From Chloroflexota bacterium (lineage in GTDB: Bacteria > Chloroflexota > Dehalococcoidia > Tepidiformales > Tepidiformaceae), in NCBI GenBank assembly GCA_026710655.1, contig JAPOQN010000065.1, positions 107,321 through 171,320 on the forward strand: a DNA stretch of 64,000 nucleotides, read 5' to 3'. The position numbers and the translations under genes were made by a program. Positions 16,251-27,581 of the stretch are shown here, piece after piece. Numbering within the stretch: the stretch's first letter is position 1; each line of letters opens with the position of its first letter. The notes beneath the pieces were generated by a model that saw nothing but the letters and a program-made list of their open reading frames with translations, searched no databases and was not told where the DNA came from.

Positions 16251-17252
16251 ATGGCGCTTCTTGAGGTAAATGATCTTCGGACGTACTTCTACACGCAGGA
16301 GGGCGTCGTCAAGGCAGTTGACGGCACGTCCTACTCCGTAGAGGAAGGCGAGACGCTGGGGCTTGTGGGTGAGTCGGGCTGTGGGAAGAGCGTCTCGGCG
16401 CTTTCTATCCTGCGCCTGATCCCTTCGCCCCCAGGCAAGATCGTCTCCGGCGAAATCATGTTCCAGGGACGTGATCTGCTGAAGCTCGATGAGAACGAGA
16501 TGCGGCGCATCCGCGGGAACGACATCGCGATGGTGTTCCAGGAGCCGATGACATCGCTTAATCCCGTGCTAACCATCGGGCGGCAGATCACCGAGTCGCT
16601 GGAACTCCACCAGGACCTCCGGGGCCGGGCCGCTCGCGAGCGCGCGGTCGAGCTGCTGGAGCTGGTGGGTATTCCCGCCGCCCGGAGCCGCATCGACGAC
16701 TACCCGCACCAGTTCTCGGGGGGCATGCGCCAGCGCGTGATGATCGCGATGGCGATGAGCTGCAACCCGAAGATCCTGCTGGCGGACGAGCCCACGACGG
16801 CGCTTGACGTGACGATCCAGGCCCAGATTCTCGAGGTCATGGCCCGGCTCAGCCGCGAGTTCGGCACGGCGGTCATCATCATCACGCACAACCTGGGCGT
16901 GGTCGCTCGCTACGCCGACCGGGTGAACGTGATGTACGCCGGCAAGGTCATCGAGCGGGCGGACGCGCATGAGCTCTACGCGAACCCGAAGCATCCCTAC
17001 ACGGTGGGTCTGCTGAACTCGGTGCCGCGGCTCGATGAGCTCCGGCAGGAGAAGCTGATCCCCATTGAGGGCCTGCCGCCCGACCTGGCGCACCTGCCAG
17101 AGGGCTGCAGCTTCTACCCGCGGTGCGACTGGCGCACGGACCAGTGCCTCGCACAGTATCCGGACACCGTCCAGGTGGAAGGCGAACACCAGACGGCCTG
17201 CTGGGAGTGGCAGAACGTCGGAAGGGAGCAGCCAGTTGTCACAACAAGCTAG
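16251..17252 (+). CDS. Peptide/nickel ABC transporter ATP-binding protein (DppD/OppD type)
   Basis: A 333-residue ATPase of a dipeptide/oligopeptide importer. It has Walker [13 protein letters not shown], the Q-loop [11 protein letters not shown], the signature [14 protein letters not shown] and Walker [14 protein letters not shown]. The C-terminal oligopeptide-transporter extension carries a cysteine cluster (C..YPRC....C), the site of an Fe-S cluster in some homologues. The ATG at 16251 follows AAAGGGGGC. It overlaps or closely precedes its partner ATPase. No permease or binding-protein genes lie nearby, so the transporter must be completed by genes elsewhere. Confidence 0.93.
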   Translation: MALLEVNDLRTYFYTQEGVVKAVDGTSYSVEEGETLGLVGESGCGKSVSALSILRLIPSPPGKIVSGEIMFQGRDLLKLDENEMRRIRGNDIAMVFQEPMTSLNPVLTIGRQITESLELHQDLRGRAARERAVELLELVGIPAARSRIDDYPHQFSGGMRQRVMIAMAMSCNPKILLADEPTTALDVTIQAQILEVMARLSREFGTAVIIITHNLGVVARYADRVNVMYAGKVIERADAHELYANPKHPYTVGLLNSVPRLDELRQEKLIPIEGLPPDLAHLPEGCSFYPRCDWRTDQCLAQYPDTVQVEGEHQTACWEWQNVGREQPVVTTS

Positions 17253-17271
17253 CACCGTCGAAGAAGCGACC

Positions 17272-18267
<996 letters not shown>

Positions 18268-18292
18268 CGCGCGGCTAACGGAACCGATGCGG

Positions 18293-18318
18293 AAGGGGTG
18301 GCCCATGGGCCACCCCTT
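18293..18318 (+). terminator. Rho-independent terminator of the ABC ATPase operon
   Basis: A perfect 26-bp palindrome, with arms AAGGGGTGGCCC and GGGCCACCCCTT around a central AT, lies 25 bp after the stop and is followed by CTTTATT. Confidence 0.85.
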
Positions 18319-18344
18319 CTTTATTGCCGACCCGACAGACCTCA

Positions 18345-18374
18345 TTGCCCTCTCTATTGATTGTCCTGTAGCAT
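18345..18374 (+). promoter_or_regulatory. Promoter of the repeat coiled-coil gene, probably leaderless
   Basis: TTGCCC (18345-18350) and TAGCAT (18369-18374) are 18 bp apart. The -10 box ends six bases before the ATG at 18381, so the mRNA would begin at or next to the start codon. Confidence 0.5.
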
Positions 18375-18380
18375 AGGGGC

Positions 18381-18902
18381 ATGTCGCACCAGTCGTTCAC
18401 GCGGCTCACCGGGGGCGGGTTCAGCGAAGAGCAGACCGAGGCCCTCTTCGAGGTCTACGGCGACGGCTACGAGTCACTGGCCACGAAGCGGGATATTGAG
18501 CCGCTCGCCACCAAGGATGACCTCGAACGCTTCGCGACCAAGGACGACCTCGAAGCGATCCGCGTCGAAATGCAGGCGTTCGCGACTAAGGACGATCTTC
18601 AGGCGATCCGTGTCGACATGCAGGCGTTCGCAACAAAGGGCGATCTTCAGGCGATCCGCGTCGACATGCAGGCGTTCGCGACCAAAGACGACCTCGAACG
18701 CTTCGCCACCAAGGATGACCTGGCAGACTTTGTGAGGAAGGAGGACCTCGAAGGTTTTGCGCGGAAGGAAGACCTGGTTGGGTTCGCCACCCAGATCGAC
18801 CTGCAGAGTGGACTGCAGTCGTTGGAATTGAGCCTGACTCTTCGATTCGGCGCCCTCATGGTTGCGGGCGTCGGAGTCCTCGCTGCCCTCGAACGCTTCT
18901 AG
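18381..18902 (+). CDS. Repeat-rich coiled-coil protein with C-terminal membrane segment
   Basis: A 173-residue protein. Residues 33-140 consist of repeats built on xFATKDDLEx, some extended to the 16-residue unit QAFATKDDLQAIRVDM, and predict a long amphipathic coiled coil. The last 25 residues (LRFGALMVAGVGVLAALERF) form one hydrophobic span. The layout resembles DUF1640/CCDC90-type or phage-tail-associated coiled-coil proteins, and related ATKxDL repeats are common in uncharacterised bacterial proteins. The function is unknown; a membrane-anchored oligomeric stalk is the simplest reading. It is a single gene between a strong terminator and the oppositely oriented ilvC. Confidence 0.75.
   Translation: MSHQSFTRLTGGGFSEEQTEALFEVYGDGYESLATKRDIEPLATKDDLERFATKDDLEAIRVEMQAFATKDDLQAIRVDMQAFATKGDLQAIRVDMQAFATKDDLERFATKDDLADFVRKEDLEGFARKEDLVGFATQIDLQSGLQSLELSLTLRFGALMVAGVGVLAALERF
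18573..18686 (+). repeat. 48-bp in-gene tandem repeat
   Basis: A 48-bp unit starting CAGGCGTTCGC (16 codons) begins at 18573, 18621 and, truncated, at 18669. The copies are nearly identical at DNA level, pointing to recent expansion within the coiled-coil gene. Confidence 0.8.
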
Positions 18903-18932
18903 CGACCAGCCCTCGTCGGTGAGGCGCCCCGT

Positions 18933-19931
18933 CTAGCCGTCCTGGTTGAGCCAGGACATCATGCCCCGCATCTCGGCACCCACCTGCTCGACCTGGTGGT
19001 TCGCATCGCGACGGCGCATGGCGAGGAAGCTCGAGCGGCCGGACATGTTCTCCAGGATGAACTCCTTGGCGAACTGGCCCGACTGGATCTCCTCAAGGAT
19101 GCGGCGCATTTCAGCGCGGGTCTCGTCGGTGATGATGCGGGGGCCGCGGCTGTAGTCGCCGTACTCGGCGGTATCGCTGATGGAGTAGCGCATGTTTGCG
19201 AGCCCGCCCTCGTAGATCAGGTCCACGATCAGCTTCAACTCGTGCATGGTCTCGAAGAAGGCGCTCTCGGGCTGGTAGCCGGCCTCGACGAGCGTCTCGA
19301 AGGAAGCCTTGATGAGTGAGGAGAGGCCGCCACAGAGAATGACCTGCTCGCCGAAGAGGTCCGTCTCGGTCTCCTCGAGGAAGGTGGTCTCGAGGACACC
19401 GCCGCGCGTGCCGCCGATGCCCTTGGCGTAGGCGAGGGCGACCTGCTTGGCCACCTCGCTGGAGTCCTGGTGGACGGCCAGCAGGCAGGGAACGCCGCCG
19501 CCCTCGGTGAAGACGCGGCGCACCAGGTGCCCGGGGCCCTTCGGCGCGATCATCGTGACGTCGACGAAGTCGGGCGGGTCGATCTGCTGGAAGTGGATGT
19601 TGAAGCCGTGGGCGAACATCAGCATCTTGCCCTCGGCCAGGCCCGGCTCGATCGCCTTCTCGTAGACGCTGCGCTGCAGGTGGTCGGGGATGAGCACCAT
19701 GATGATGTCGGCCTCGCGGGAGACGTCCTCAACGGTGCCGACGCGCAGGCCCGATTCCTCGACGGAGCTCCACGAGCGCGACCCCGGATAGAGGCCGACG
19801 CGCACGTCGAGACCGGACTCGTGCAGGTTGAGGGCGTGGGCGTGGCCCTGCGAACCGAAGCCGATGACCGCGATCTTGCGGTCCTTCAGCAGTCCCAGAT
19901 CGGCGTCGTCGTCGTAGTACATCGTGGCCAT
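18933..19931 (-). CDS. ilvC: Ketol-acid reductoisomerase (class I)
   Basis: The enzyme converts 2-acetolactate to 2,3-dihydroxy-isovalerate in valine and isoleucine synthesis. At 332 residues it is a class I enzyme. The Rossmann motif [13 protein letters not shown] is at residues 25-37, followed by a serine-containing specificity loop (YPGSRSWSS) that favours NADPH. The metal ligands fall in [16 protein letters not shown] and the C-terminal knotted domain follows. AGGAG lies upstream of the ATG. No ilvB, ilvN or leu genes are adjacent, but ilvE is elsewhere in the window. Confidence 0.97.
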   Translation of the reverse strand: MATMYYDDDADLGLLKDRKIAVIGFGSQGHAHALNLHESGLDVRVGLYPGSRSWSSVEESGLRVGTVEDVSREADIIMVLIPDHLQRSVYEKAIEPGLAEGKMLMFAHGFNIHFQQIDPPDFVDVTMIAPKGPGHLVRRVFTEGGGVPCLLAVHQDSSEVAKQVALAYAKGIGGTRGGVLETTFLEETETDLFGEQVILCGGLSSLIKASFETLVEAGYQPESAFFETMHELKLIVDLIYEGGLANMRYSISDTAEYGDYSRGPRIITDETRAEMRRILEEIQSGQFAKEFILENMSGRSSFLAMRRRDANHQVEQVGAEMRGMMSWLNQDG

Positions 19932-19978
19932 GCGGGCACTCCTTTGGGGTTGGGCCGCGGCGGAAGGGCCGGGGCGGA

Positions 19979-20785
19979 CTATTTGGGCAGGATCACCTGG
20001 CGGCTGTGGCGGTCGCGGCTGTACTCCACGAAGGGGTTGATGCCGATCTCGCGCAGCATCCAGTGCCTCTCGATGACCTTCACCTTGCCCTCGACGAGGC
20101 GCACCCAGTCGGCGATGCGGGGGCGGGCGGGGTCGATCGCGATCTCGACGGCGGCGTCCTTCTCGCCGGCAACCACGGCCGTGAGGCGGGGGTAGCCGAA
20201 GGCGGGGCGGGGCGTCGCCTCGAAGAGGTCAAGCACCGCATCGACGCCGGACACGATGCCGTAGACGGAGTCGATGAGCGTGACCTTCTCGTCGAGCGAG
20301 TCCGCCACCTCGTCGCGGTCGCCAGCAATGAGCTTCTCGTAAAGGCCGCGCACGAGCCGCCGGGTCGAGCGCGGCGAGCCACCGCGGAAGGCGTTGGCGG
20401 CGTCCATGGCGGCGAGGGCGGGCTTGTCGAGCTCGATGTCGCGCATCATGCCGTAGAGGCGGCGGTCGACGATGAGGTCGTCCTCGACGCGGACGATGTC
20501 GAGCACACGCTGCTGGAAGGCGCGCCAGTCGTAACCCTTGGCCTCGATGGTGGCGCGCAGGGCGGTTGCGCCGCCGTCCTCGACGGACTCGGCGTCCGTG
20601 TAGGTGCAGTCGGCGTAGCGCTGCAGGAGCTCACGGTGGAAGTCACGCACGGCCACGCTGTCTCGCAGCATGGGGCTTCGGAAGGAGTGGAAGACGACGC
20701 CCGGATGGTGCAGCGCCTGGATCTCGTCGAAGCGGTCGTAGTTGATGGCGGTGACGAGCGCCTCGACAACGTCACTGTTGGGCAT
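19979..20785 (-). CDS. Tandem SnoaL/NTF2-like protein
   Basis: A 268-residue protein that appears to hold two NTF2-like cone domains. The first is at about residues 5-115 ([42 protein letters not shown]). The second is at about 140-255 ([36 protein letters not shown]). Such folds occur in ester cyclases, isomerases and binding proteins; no active-site residues can be named. It is transcribed in the same direction as ilvC, 47 bp upstream of it, so the two may share a transcript. Function unknown. Confidence 0.6.
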   Translation of the reverse strand: MPNSDVVEALVTAINYDRFDEIQALHHPGVVFHSFRSPMLRDSVAVRDFHRELLQRYADCTYTDAESVEDGGATALRATIEAKGYDWRAFQQRVLDIVRVEDDLIVDRRLYGMMRDIELDKPALAAMDAANAFRGGSPRSTRRLVRGLYEKLIAGDRDEVADSLDEKVTLIDSVYGIVSGVDAVLDLFEATPRPAFGYPRLTAVVAGEKDAAVEIAIDPARPRIADWVRLVEGKVKVIERHWMLREIGINPFVEYSRDRHSRQVILPK

Positions 20786-20922
20786 GGAAGCGGGACACCT
20801 CGGGCTGAGCTTGCGCGATTGTACCCCGCGTCACGAACGCGGGACAGGAGCGCCCCGCCTGACGCTGAGAGCGGCGGGCGGTAGCCTTTGCGGGCCACCC
20901 AGCGAGAGAAGCGAGGAACCCC

Positions 20923-23469
20923 GTGACCGAGCCCATCCTTACCCAGGAACGCGACATCCTCACCGAGGCCGACGCCTCAGCGCGGGCGGAGCGCGTCTCC
21001 AACTGCCGCTACGAGCTGGCGCTCGACCTGACGAAGGGCGCCCCCACCTACGGAGGCGCCGTCACGATCACCTTCGACCAGAGCGGCAGCGGCGACCTGA
21101 TGCTGAACTTCCGGGGGAAGCGCATCGACCTGCTGGAGCTGAACGGCGAAGCGGTCGAGTTCGAATGGCGTGGGCGGGAGCTGACGCTTCCCGGGGCGGC
21201 GCTGGCGGCCTCGAACACGCTGCGGATCGAGTACGAGAACGACTACGACCACGGCGGCGACGGTCTCCACCAGTTCGTCGACCCGGAGGACGGCGAGGAA
21301 TACCTGTACACGAACTTCGAGCCGTTCGACGCGCACCGGCTGTTCCCCTGCTTCGACCAGCCCGACATCAAGGCGCGTTACCGGCTGACGGTGACAGCCC
21401 CGGCGGAGTGGACGCTGACGGCGAACTCGCAGGAGACCTCGGCGGAGACGCTGGCGGACGGGCGCATCCAGCGGCAGTACGCAGAGACGCCGCCCTTCAG
21501 CACCTACCTGTTCGCCCTGATCGCGGGGCCGTACCACGTGGCCGCGGACGAGCACAACGGGATCCCGCTGGGGCTGCTCTGCCGGAAGTCCATGGCCCAG
21601 TACCTCGACACGGACGAGCTGTTCGCGATCACGCGGCAGGGGCTCGACTTCTTCGGGGAGTTCTTCGACTACGCGTACGCGTTCGGCAAGTACGACCAGA
21701 TATTCGTGCCCGAGTTCAACCACGGGGCGATGGAGAACGTGGGCGCCGTAACCTTCAACGAGTCGATGGTGTACCGCGATCCGCCGACGGAGAACCAGCG
21801 GCGCCGGCGGGCGGAGGTGATCCTCCACGAGATGGCGCACATGTGGTTCGGGAACCTCGTGACGATGCGCTGGTGGAACGACCTCTGGCTGAACGAGAGC
21901 TTCGCGACGTACATGTCGTACCTGGCGATGGAGGGGGCGACCCGGTTCCAGTCGGGCTGGCAGGACTTCAACAACGGCATCAAGAACTGGGCTTACCGGC
22001 AGGATCAGCTGATCACGACGCATCCCATCGCCGGGACCGTGCGCGACACCGACGAGACGTTCCTGAACTTCGACGGGATCACGTACGGGAAGGGCGCTTC
22101 GGTCCTGAAACAGCTCGTTGCGACGATCGGAATCGAGGGGTTCCGCGAGGGGATGCGGCACTACTTCCGCACGTACGACTACGGCAACGCCTCGCTGTCC
22201 GACTTCCTCGGGGCGCTGGAGGAGGGGAGCGGCCGGGAGCTGGGTGAATGGTCGCGGCTCTGGCTGGAGACCTCCTCGCTGAACACGATCCGGGCCGACT
22301 GGGAGAGCGACGGGGAGCGAGTCACCCGGCTCGAACTGAGCCAGACCGCCCCGGCGGACTACCCCACCATCCGACCGCACACGCTGGAGACGGGCCTCCT
22401 GACGGACGACGGCGACGCCACCACAATCGAGGCGGTGCCCGCCGTGCTGGAGAGCGAGCGCGCCGAGATCGAGGCTGCGCGTGGACGGGCGCGGCCGGCG
22501 CTCGTATTCCCGAACTACAACGACCACGCCTACGCGAAGATCGCGCTCGACGACGAGTCCGTGGCGTGGGCGCGGGAGAACATCGAGCGGGTCGGGGACG
22601 ACCTGCTGCGGCAGCAGCTCTGGTCGACGCTCTGGAGCATGGTGCGCGACCAGCAGCTCAAGTCGACCGACTTCCTCGCGATCGTGCGGGAGAAGATCGG
22701 GTTCGAGCGCAACATCGAGCTCGTCGACTCGGTCCTCGGGCACGCGCTTTCCGCGCGGAATGCGTACGTACCCGCAGACCAGCGGGACGCCGAAGCCCAC
22801 CTGCTGTTCGAGACCGCCCGCGAGGGGTTACTGGCTGCCGATGACGAGGACACGCGCATCATCTGGGCGCGGTCGCTCGTTGGCCTCGCGCTGCACCCGG
22901 ATGATCTTGCTTACATCGGCCGGCTGGCGGACGGGGACGAGGTCGTGCCCGACTTCGAGCTGGACCAGGACATGCGCTGGGGCGTGGCCGCGCGCCACAC
23001 CGCCTTCGGCCTGCCGGGAGCGGCTGAGCGGGTAGCCGCCGAGGCCGAGCGCGACCCGTCCGACCGGGGGCAGCGCGCGCAGCTTCGCTGCAGCACCGCC
23101 ATCCCCGACGCCGGGGTGAAGGCAGAGGCGTGGGAGCGCTTCTCAGGCGAGGGGTACGGCTCGCGTTACCTCAACCAGGCGGCGATGAGCGGATTCAACT
23201 GGACGCACCAGGCAGACCTGCTGGCGCCATACGTCGACGCCTTCTTCGAGCAGGTTGGCGGCATCTTCGTGGAACGCGACCGCGAATTCGCGACGGTGTT
23301 CTACGGGGGTCTCTTCCCGAGCTACCGGGTCGAGCAGGACACGCTCGACCGGGCGCAGGCGCTCCTCGACGAGACGCCGGAGGAGCAGGCGGTGTTGCAG
23401 CGCATGCTGCGCGAGGCGATCGACGACCTCGGCCGCGCCATCGCCTGCAGGGAGTTCGCGGCGAGCTAG
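20923..23469 (+). CDS. pepN: Aminopeptidase N (M1 family metallopeptidase)
   Basis: An 848-residue zinc aminopeptidase that removes N-terminal residues from peptides, probably in the cytoplasm since no signal peptide is seen. It has the substrate-binding GAMENVGAVTF (about residue 268), the zinc motif HEMAHMWFGNLVTM (about 304) and the third ligand Glu in WLNESFATYMSY (about 325). An ERAP1-like C-terminal helical region follows. Length and motifs match the actinobacterial-type PepN. GTG 20923 follows GCGAGGAACCCC. Confidence 0.96.
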   Translation: MTEPILTQERDILTEADASARAERVSNCRYELALDLTKGAPTYGGAVTITFDQSGSGDLMLNFRGKRIDLLELNGEAVEFEWRGRELTLPGAALAASNTLRIEYENDYDHGGDGLHQFVDPEDGEEYLYTNFEPFDAHRLFPCFDQPDIKARYRLTVTAPAEWTLTANSQETSAETLADGRIQRQYAETPPFSTYLFALIAGPYHVAADEHNGIPLGLLCRKSMAQYLDTDELFAITRQGLDFFGEFFDYAYAFGKYDQIFVPEFNHGAMENVGAVTFNESMVYRDPPTENQRRRRAEVILHEMAHMWFGNLVTMRWWNDLWLNESFATYMSYLAMEGATRFQSGWQDFNNGIKNWAYRQDQLITTHPIAGTVRDTDETFLNFDGITYGKGASVLKQLVATIGIEGFREGMRHYFRTYDYGNASLSDFLGALEEGSGRELGEWSRLWLETSSLNTIRADWESDGERVTRLELSQTAPADYPTIRPHTLETGLLTDDGDATTIEAVPAVLESERAEIEAARGRARPALVFPNYNDHAYAKIALDDESVAWARENIERVGDDLLRQQLWSTLWSMVRDQQLKSTDFLAIVREKIGFERNIELVDSVLGHALSARNAYVPADQRDAEAHLLFETAREGLLAADDEDTRIIWARSLVGLALHPDDLAYIGRLADGDEVVPDFELDQDMRWGVAARHTAFGLPGAAERVAAEAERDPSDRGQRAQLRCSTAIPDAGVKAEAWERFSGEGYGSRYLNQAAMSGFNWTHQADLLAPYVDAFFEQVGGIFVERDREFATVFYGGLFPSYRVEQDTLDRAQALLDETPEEQAVLQRMLREAIDDLGRAIACREFAAS

Positions 23470-23500
23470 CGGAGCAGCGAGGGACCCGTTGGACAGGCCC

Positions 23501-23959
23501 TCAGCCCCGCTTCGTCTGGCTACGGGCGGCTTCGTAGAAGGAGAGAAAGTCGTCGACGCTCGTGCGTGCGATCGCCTGGGCGACCACGTCCAGCGGGAGG
23601 TGGTCGAGGCGCCGGAATCGCACGCATGACTTCCCCATATCCAGTCGCTTGCCGCTGGCCGCGTAGGCGGTGGCGAACCACTCCCGGGTCTCCGGGTCGC
23701 TATAGACGTTGTTCAGGTAGAGGGCCATGTGACGCTTCTGGGAGGCGAGCGACGCCAGCGCCAGGGGCTGCCCGTTGTACGTGTCCGGATAGCGACTGAG
23801 GGGCACGACGTAGCTGATCATCCCAAACGAGATGCACTCCTCGTAGCCTTCAGGCAGGTTCTCCAGGACAACCCGGCGCACCGCGTTGATTGCCTCCCGC
23901 CGGTCCTCGGGCAGGCTGGCCAGGTATTCGTCGACCGTCGCCGCGTCGCTCTTCACCAC
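23501..23959 (-). CDS. DUF1801 family protein
   Basis: A 152-residue protein with the DUF1801/YdhG-like pattern: TVDEYLASLPEDRREAINAV at residues 8-27, then YEECISFGMISYVVPLSRYPDTYNG and KRHMALYLNNVYSD. The C-terminal region has KSCVRFRRLDHLP. Homologues adopt an alpha-beta fold and have been called frataxin-like iron chaperones in one case; the general function is unknown. It lies upstream of no obvious partner and converges on pepN. Confidence 0.8.
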   Translation of the reverse strand: MVKSDAATVDEYLASLPEDRREAINAVRRVVLENLPEGYEECISFGMISYVVPLSRYPDTYNGQPLALASLASQKRHMALYLNNVYSDPETREWFATAYAASGKRLDMGKSCVRFRRLDHLPLDVVAQAIARTSVDDFLSFYEAARSQTKRG

Positions 23960-23976
23960 AGGCCCTACTTTGCGCC

Positions 23977-25341
<1,365 letters not shown>

Positions 25342-25394
25342 TCTCGCGCTGGCTGCGCGGGGGTGGGGTGGCCTCACCTTAGCCCAGGGTCGAG

Positions 25395-25889
25395 TTAGGC
25401 CCCAGAGTCGAGGGCGGCGACGAGCATCTGCAGGGCGTGCTCGGCGATCTGCTCCATGATGGCGACGCGCGAACCCTCGAAGTGCACCTCCTCGCTCACC
25501 GTGCCATCGGGTCCGGCGAGGGCAAAGGAGACACCGCCGATGGGCTTGGCCGAACGCCCGGGGATGGGTCCCGCCATGCCGCTCTCGGCGACCACGTAGG
25601 CGGTACCGGTGCGCTCACGCACGGACTCGGCGATGGCGGCGACGGCGGCGGGGCTGACGGTCCCGTGCTCGCGCAGGAAGTGGATGTCGACGCCGAGGGT
25701 GTCCTGCTTGGAAGGCATCGTGTAGGCGACGAGGCCGCGGTCGAACCATTTCGAGGCGCCGGAGACGCTGATGAGCCGGGCGGAGATGAGGCCGCCGGCA
25801 GTGCTTTCAGCGACGGCCACGCGTTCCTCGCGTTCCAGGAGAAGCTCGCCGACGCGGGTGGCGAGTGGGTCGTGCTCTTGAATGGACAT
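25395..25889 (-). CDS. pncC: Nicotinamide-nucleotide amidase (PncC/CinA C-terminal domain)
   Basis: A 164-residue single-domain version of CinA. It has VAVAESTAGGLISARLI, GASKWFDRGLVAYTMPSKQDTLGV, GTVSPAAVAAIAESVRE and GMAGPIPGRSAKPIGGVSFAL. The family deamidates NMN to nicotinic acid mononucleotide in NAD recycling. The N-terminal CinA domain is absent, as in E. coli PncC-like proteins. Transcription diverges from the PhzF gene across only 22 bp, with overlapping putative -10 boxes. Confidence 0.92.
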   Translation of the reverse strand: MSIQEHDPLATRVGELLLEREERVAVAESTAGGLISARLISVSGASKWFDRGLVAYTMPSKQDTLGVDIHFLREHGTVSPAAVAAIAESVRERTGTAYVVAESGMAGPIPGRSAKPIGGVSFALAGPDGTVSEEVHFEGSRVAIMEQIAEHALQMLVAALDSGA

Positions 25890-25905
25890 GGCGCGATGCT
25901 ACGCT
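25878..25905. promoter_or_regulatory. Overlapping divergent promoters of pncC and phzF
   Basis: On the plus strand TTGAAT (25878-25883) and TACGCT (25900-25905) are 16 bp apart, with the -10 ending six bases before the phzF ATG. On the minus strand TAGCAT (complement of 25896-25901) ends six bases before the pncC ATG. The two -10 boxes overlap by two bases, so the two transcripts should compete, and both would be leaderless. Confidence 0.55.
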
Positions 25906-25911
25906 GCCGCG

Positions 25912-26802
25912 ATGCCTGAGTACGAGATCAAGATCGTCGACGCCTTCACGAACGAACGGTACGCGGGGAACCCCTGCGGCGTGGTGACTCGCGCGGAGGG
26001 GCTGAGCGACGCGCAGATGCAAGCGATCGCGCGGGAGCTGAACCTGAGCGAGACGTCGTTCGTGACGCCCTCCGACGTGGCCGACATCCGGGCGCGGTTC
26101 TTCACCCCGCTGAAGGAGATCCCGCTGGCGGGGCACCCCACGATCGCAACTATGCACACGCTGGTGGAGGAGGGGCGCATCGGGCTGGGTGAGGGGCCGC
26201 GGCGCATCGTGCAAGAGCTCAGCATCGGCGTGTTGCCGGTCGACATCGAACGCAGGGACGACGGGCGCGTGCGCATCGTGATGACGCAGGCGGCGCCGGA
26301 GTTCCAGCGGCGGCTGGACCGGAGCGTGTACGCACAGGCACTCGGAATCACGACGGCGGACATGCTCGACGGCGTCCCGGTGCAGGTGGTCAGCACGGGC
26401 ACGCCGCAGGCGATGGTGCCGGTCAAGTCGCTGGCGGTGCTGGAACGAATCCGGCCGGACCTCCAGCACCTGAGCGACCTGGAGGGGGTGGGGCACTACT
26501 TCAGCACGCACGTATTCACCCCGGAGGCGTACGACCCCGCTAACAAGGCGCACGCTCGGCACTTCGGGCCGTCGTCGGGCGTCTCGGAGGATCCCGTGAC
26601 AGGAAGTGCGACGGGCGGGATGGCGGCCTACCTGTGGCGCTACGGCCTCGTGCGCGAGACCGCCTACACGGTCGAGCAGGGGCACATCATGGGGCGCCCC
26701 GGCATCGTCGAGGTGGAGGTGGAGGGCGAGGGGGACGAGCCCACGGCAGTGCGCATCGCGGGGAGCGCCATCACGGTCCTGCGGGGAACCATCACCGTCT
26801 AG
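25912..26802 (+). CDS. PhzF family isomerase-like protein
   Basis: A 296-residue protein of the PhzF/diaminopimelate-epimerase fold. It has IVDAFTNERYAGNPCGVV at residues 7-24, the catalytic Glu region LNLSETSFVTP (about 45), FFTPLKEIPLAGHPTIA and the C-terminal GVSEDPVTGSATGGMAAYL. PhzF isomerises a phenazine precursor, but most homologues have unknown substrates and no phenazine genes are present here. ATG 25912 is chosen for its fit to the family N terminus and to the upstream -10 box. Confidence 0.88.
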   Translation: MPEYEIKIVDAFTNERYAGNPCGVVTRAEGLSDAQMQAIARELNLSETSFVTPSDVADIRARFFTPLKEIPLAGHPTIATMHTLVEEGRIGLGEGPRRIVQELSIGVLPVDIERRDDGRVRIVMTQAAPEFQRRLDRSVYAQALGITTADMLDGVPVQVVSTGTPQAMVPVKSLAVLERIRPDLQHLSDLEGVGHYFSTHVFTPEAYDPANKAHARHFGPSSGVSEDPVTGSATGGMAAYLWRYGLVRETAYTVEQGHIMGRPGIVEVEVEGEGDEPTAVRIAGSAITVLRGTITV

Positions 26803-26829
26803 CCCACGGCCACGGGGCGGGCGCTCTGC

Positions 26830-26835
26830 TACGCT
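26830..26835 (+). promoter_or_regulatory. Putative leaderless -10 box of the SCO1664-type gene
   Basis: TACGCT ends seven bases before the ATG at 26843. The surrounding GCTACGCTGCCGCG is identical to the sequence before phzF. Confidence 0.4.
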
Positions 26836-26842
26836 GCCGCGC

Positions 26843-27577
26843 ATGGCGCGCGAGGTCGACATGGCCGGGGCGGAACGGCTCCTGCTGGAGGCGGACTTCG
26901 AGGACCTGACGATGCTCTGGTCCTCAAGCAACTACGTCTACCTGGCCAAGCTCTGCACCGGCGACGGGCAGGAGATCGCAGCGGTCTACAAACCGGAGTC
27001 GGGGGAGACACCGCTGTGGGACTTCCCCACGGGCACGCTCTACGCGCGGGAGGTGGCGGCCTACCAGCTCGCGCAACTGCTGGGGTGGTCGTTCATCCCG
27101 CCGACGGTCGTGCGGGACGGGCCCCAGGGGGTGGGGTCGCTGCAGCTCTATGTGCCCCACGACCAGGCCTCGCACTTCTTCGAGCAGCGCGATGATCCGG
27201 CGCTGGTGCCACAGCTGCAGCGCATGGCGGTGTTCGACTTCGTGGCGAACAACGCCGACCGCAAGGGGGGGCACTGTCTGCTCGATGAGCAGGGGCGGGT
27301 CTGGGGGATCGACCACGGGCTCTGCTTCCACCAGGAGTACAAGATGCGCACGGTGATCTGGGACTGGGCGGAGCAGCCCATCTCGGACGAGTGGCTGGCC
27401 GACGTGGAGCGCGCCGCAACAGCGGTCGCAGGGGACGATGAGCAAACCGAAGCGCTAACGGCGCTCCTCTCGCCCGGCGAGGTGGGCGCGCTCCTGGGGC
27501 GGGCCGATCAGCTGCTGCGCACGCGCGCCATGCCGACCCCCGGTCCCCACCGGAGCTACCCCTGGCCGCTGGTCTGA
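26843..27577 (+). CDS. SCO1664 family PI3K/PI4K-like protein
   Basis: A 244-residue protein of the SCO1664 family, which I recall as largely restricted to Actinobacteria and Chloroflexota, with distant similarity to phosphatidylinositol 3/4-kinases. It has YLAKL..G....AVYKPESGETPLWDF (nucleotide-binding lysine region), TLYAREVAAYQLAQLLGW, MAVFDFVANNADRKGGHCL with the catalytic-loop-like NxxDRK (about residue 135), and WGIDHGLCFH (metal-binding D). It is probably a kinase of unknown substrate. It follows phzF by 40 bp. Confidence 0.85.
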   Translation: MAREVDMAGAERLLLEADFEDLTMLWSSSNYVYLAKLCTGDGQEIAAVYKPESGETPLWDFPTGTLYAREVAAYQLAQLLGWSFIPPTVVRDGPQGVGSLQLYVPHDQASHFFEQRDDPALVPQLQRMAVFDFVANNADRKGGHCLLDEQGRVWGIDHGLCFHQEYKMRTVIWDWAEQPISDEWLADVERAATAVAGDDEQTEALTALLSPGEVGALLGRADQLLRTRAMPTPGPHRSYPWPLV

Positions 27578-27581
27578 GGGT

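Noticed and set aside
25342..25394. T-box or glycine riboswitch upstream of glyQS
   Set aside because: The gap is only about 50 bp and contains no T-box sequence or glycine-aptamer-like structure.
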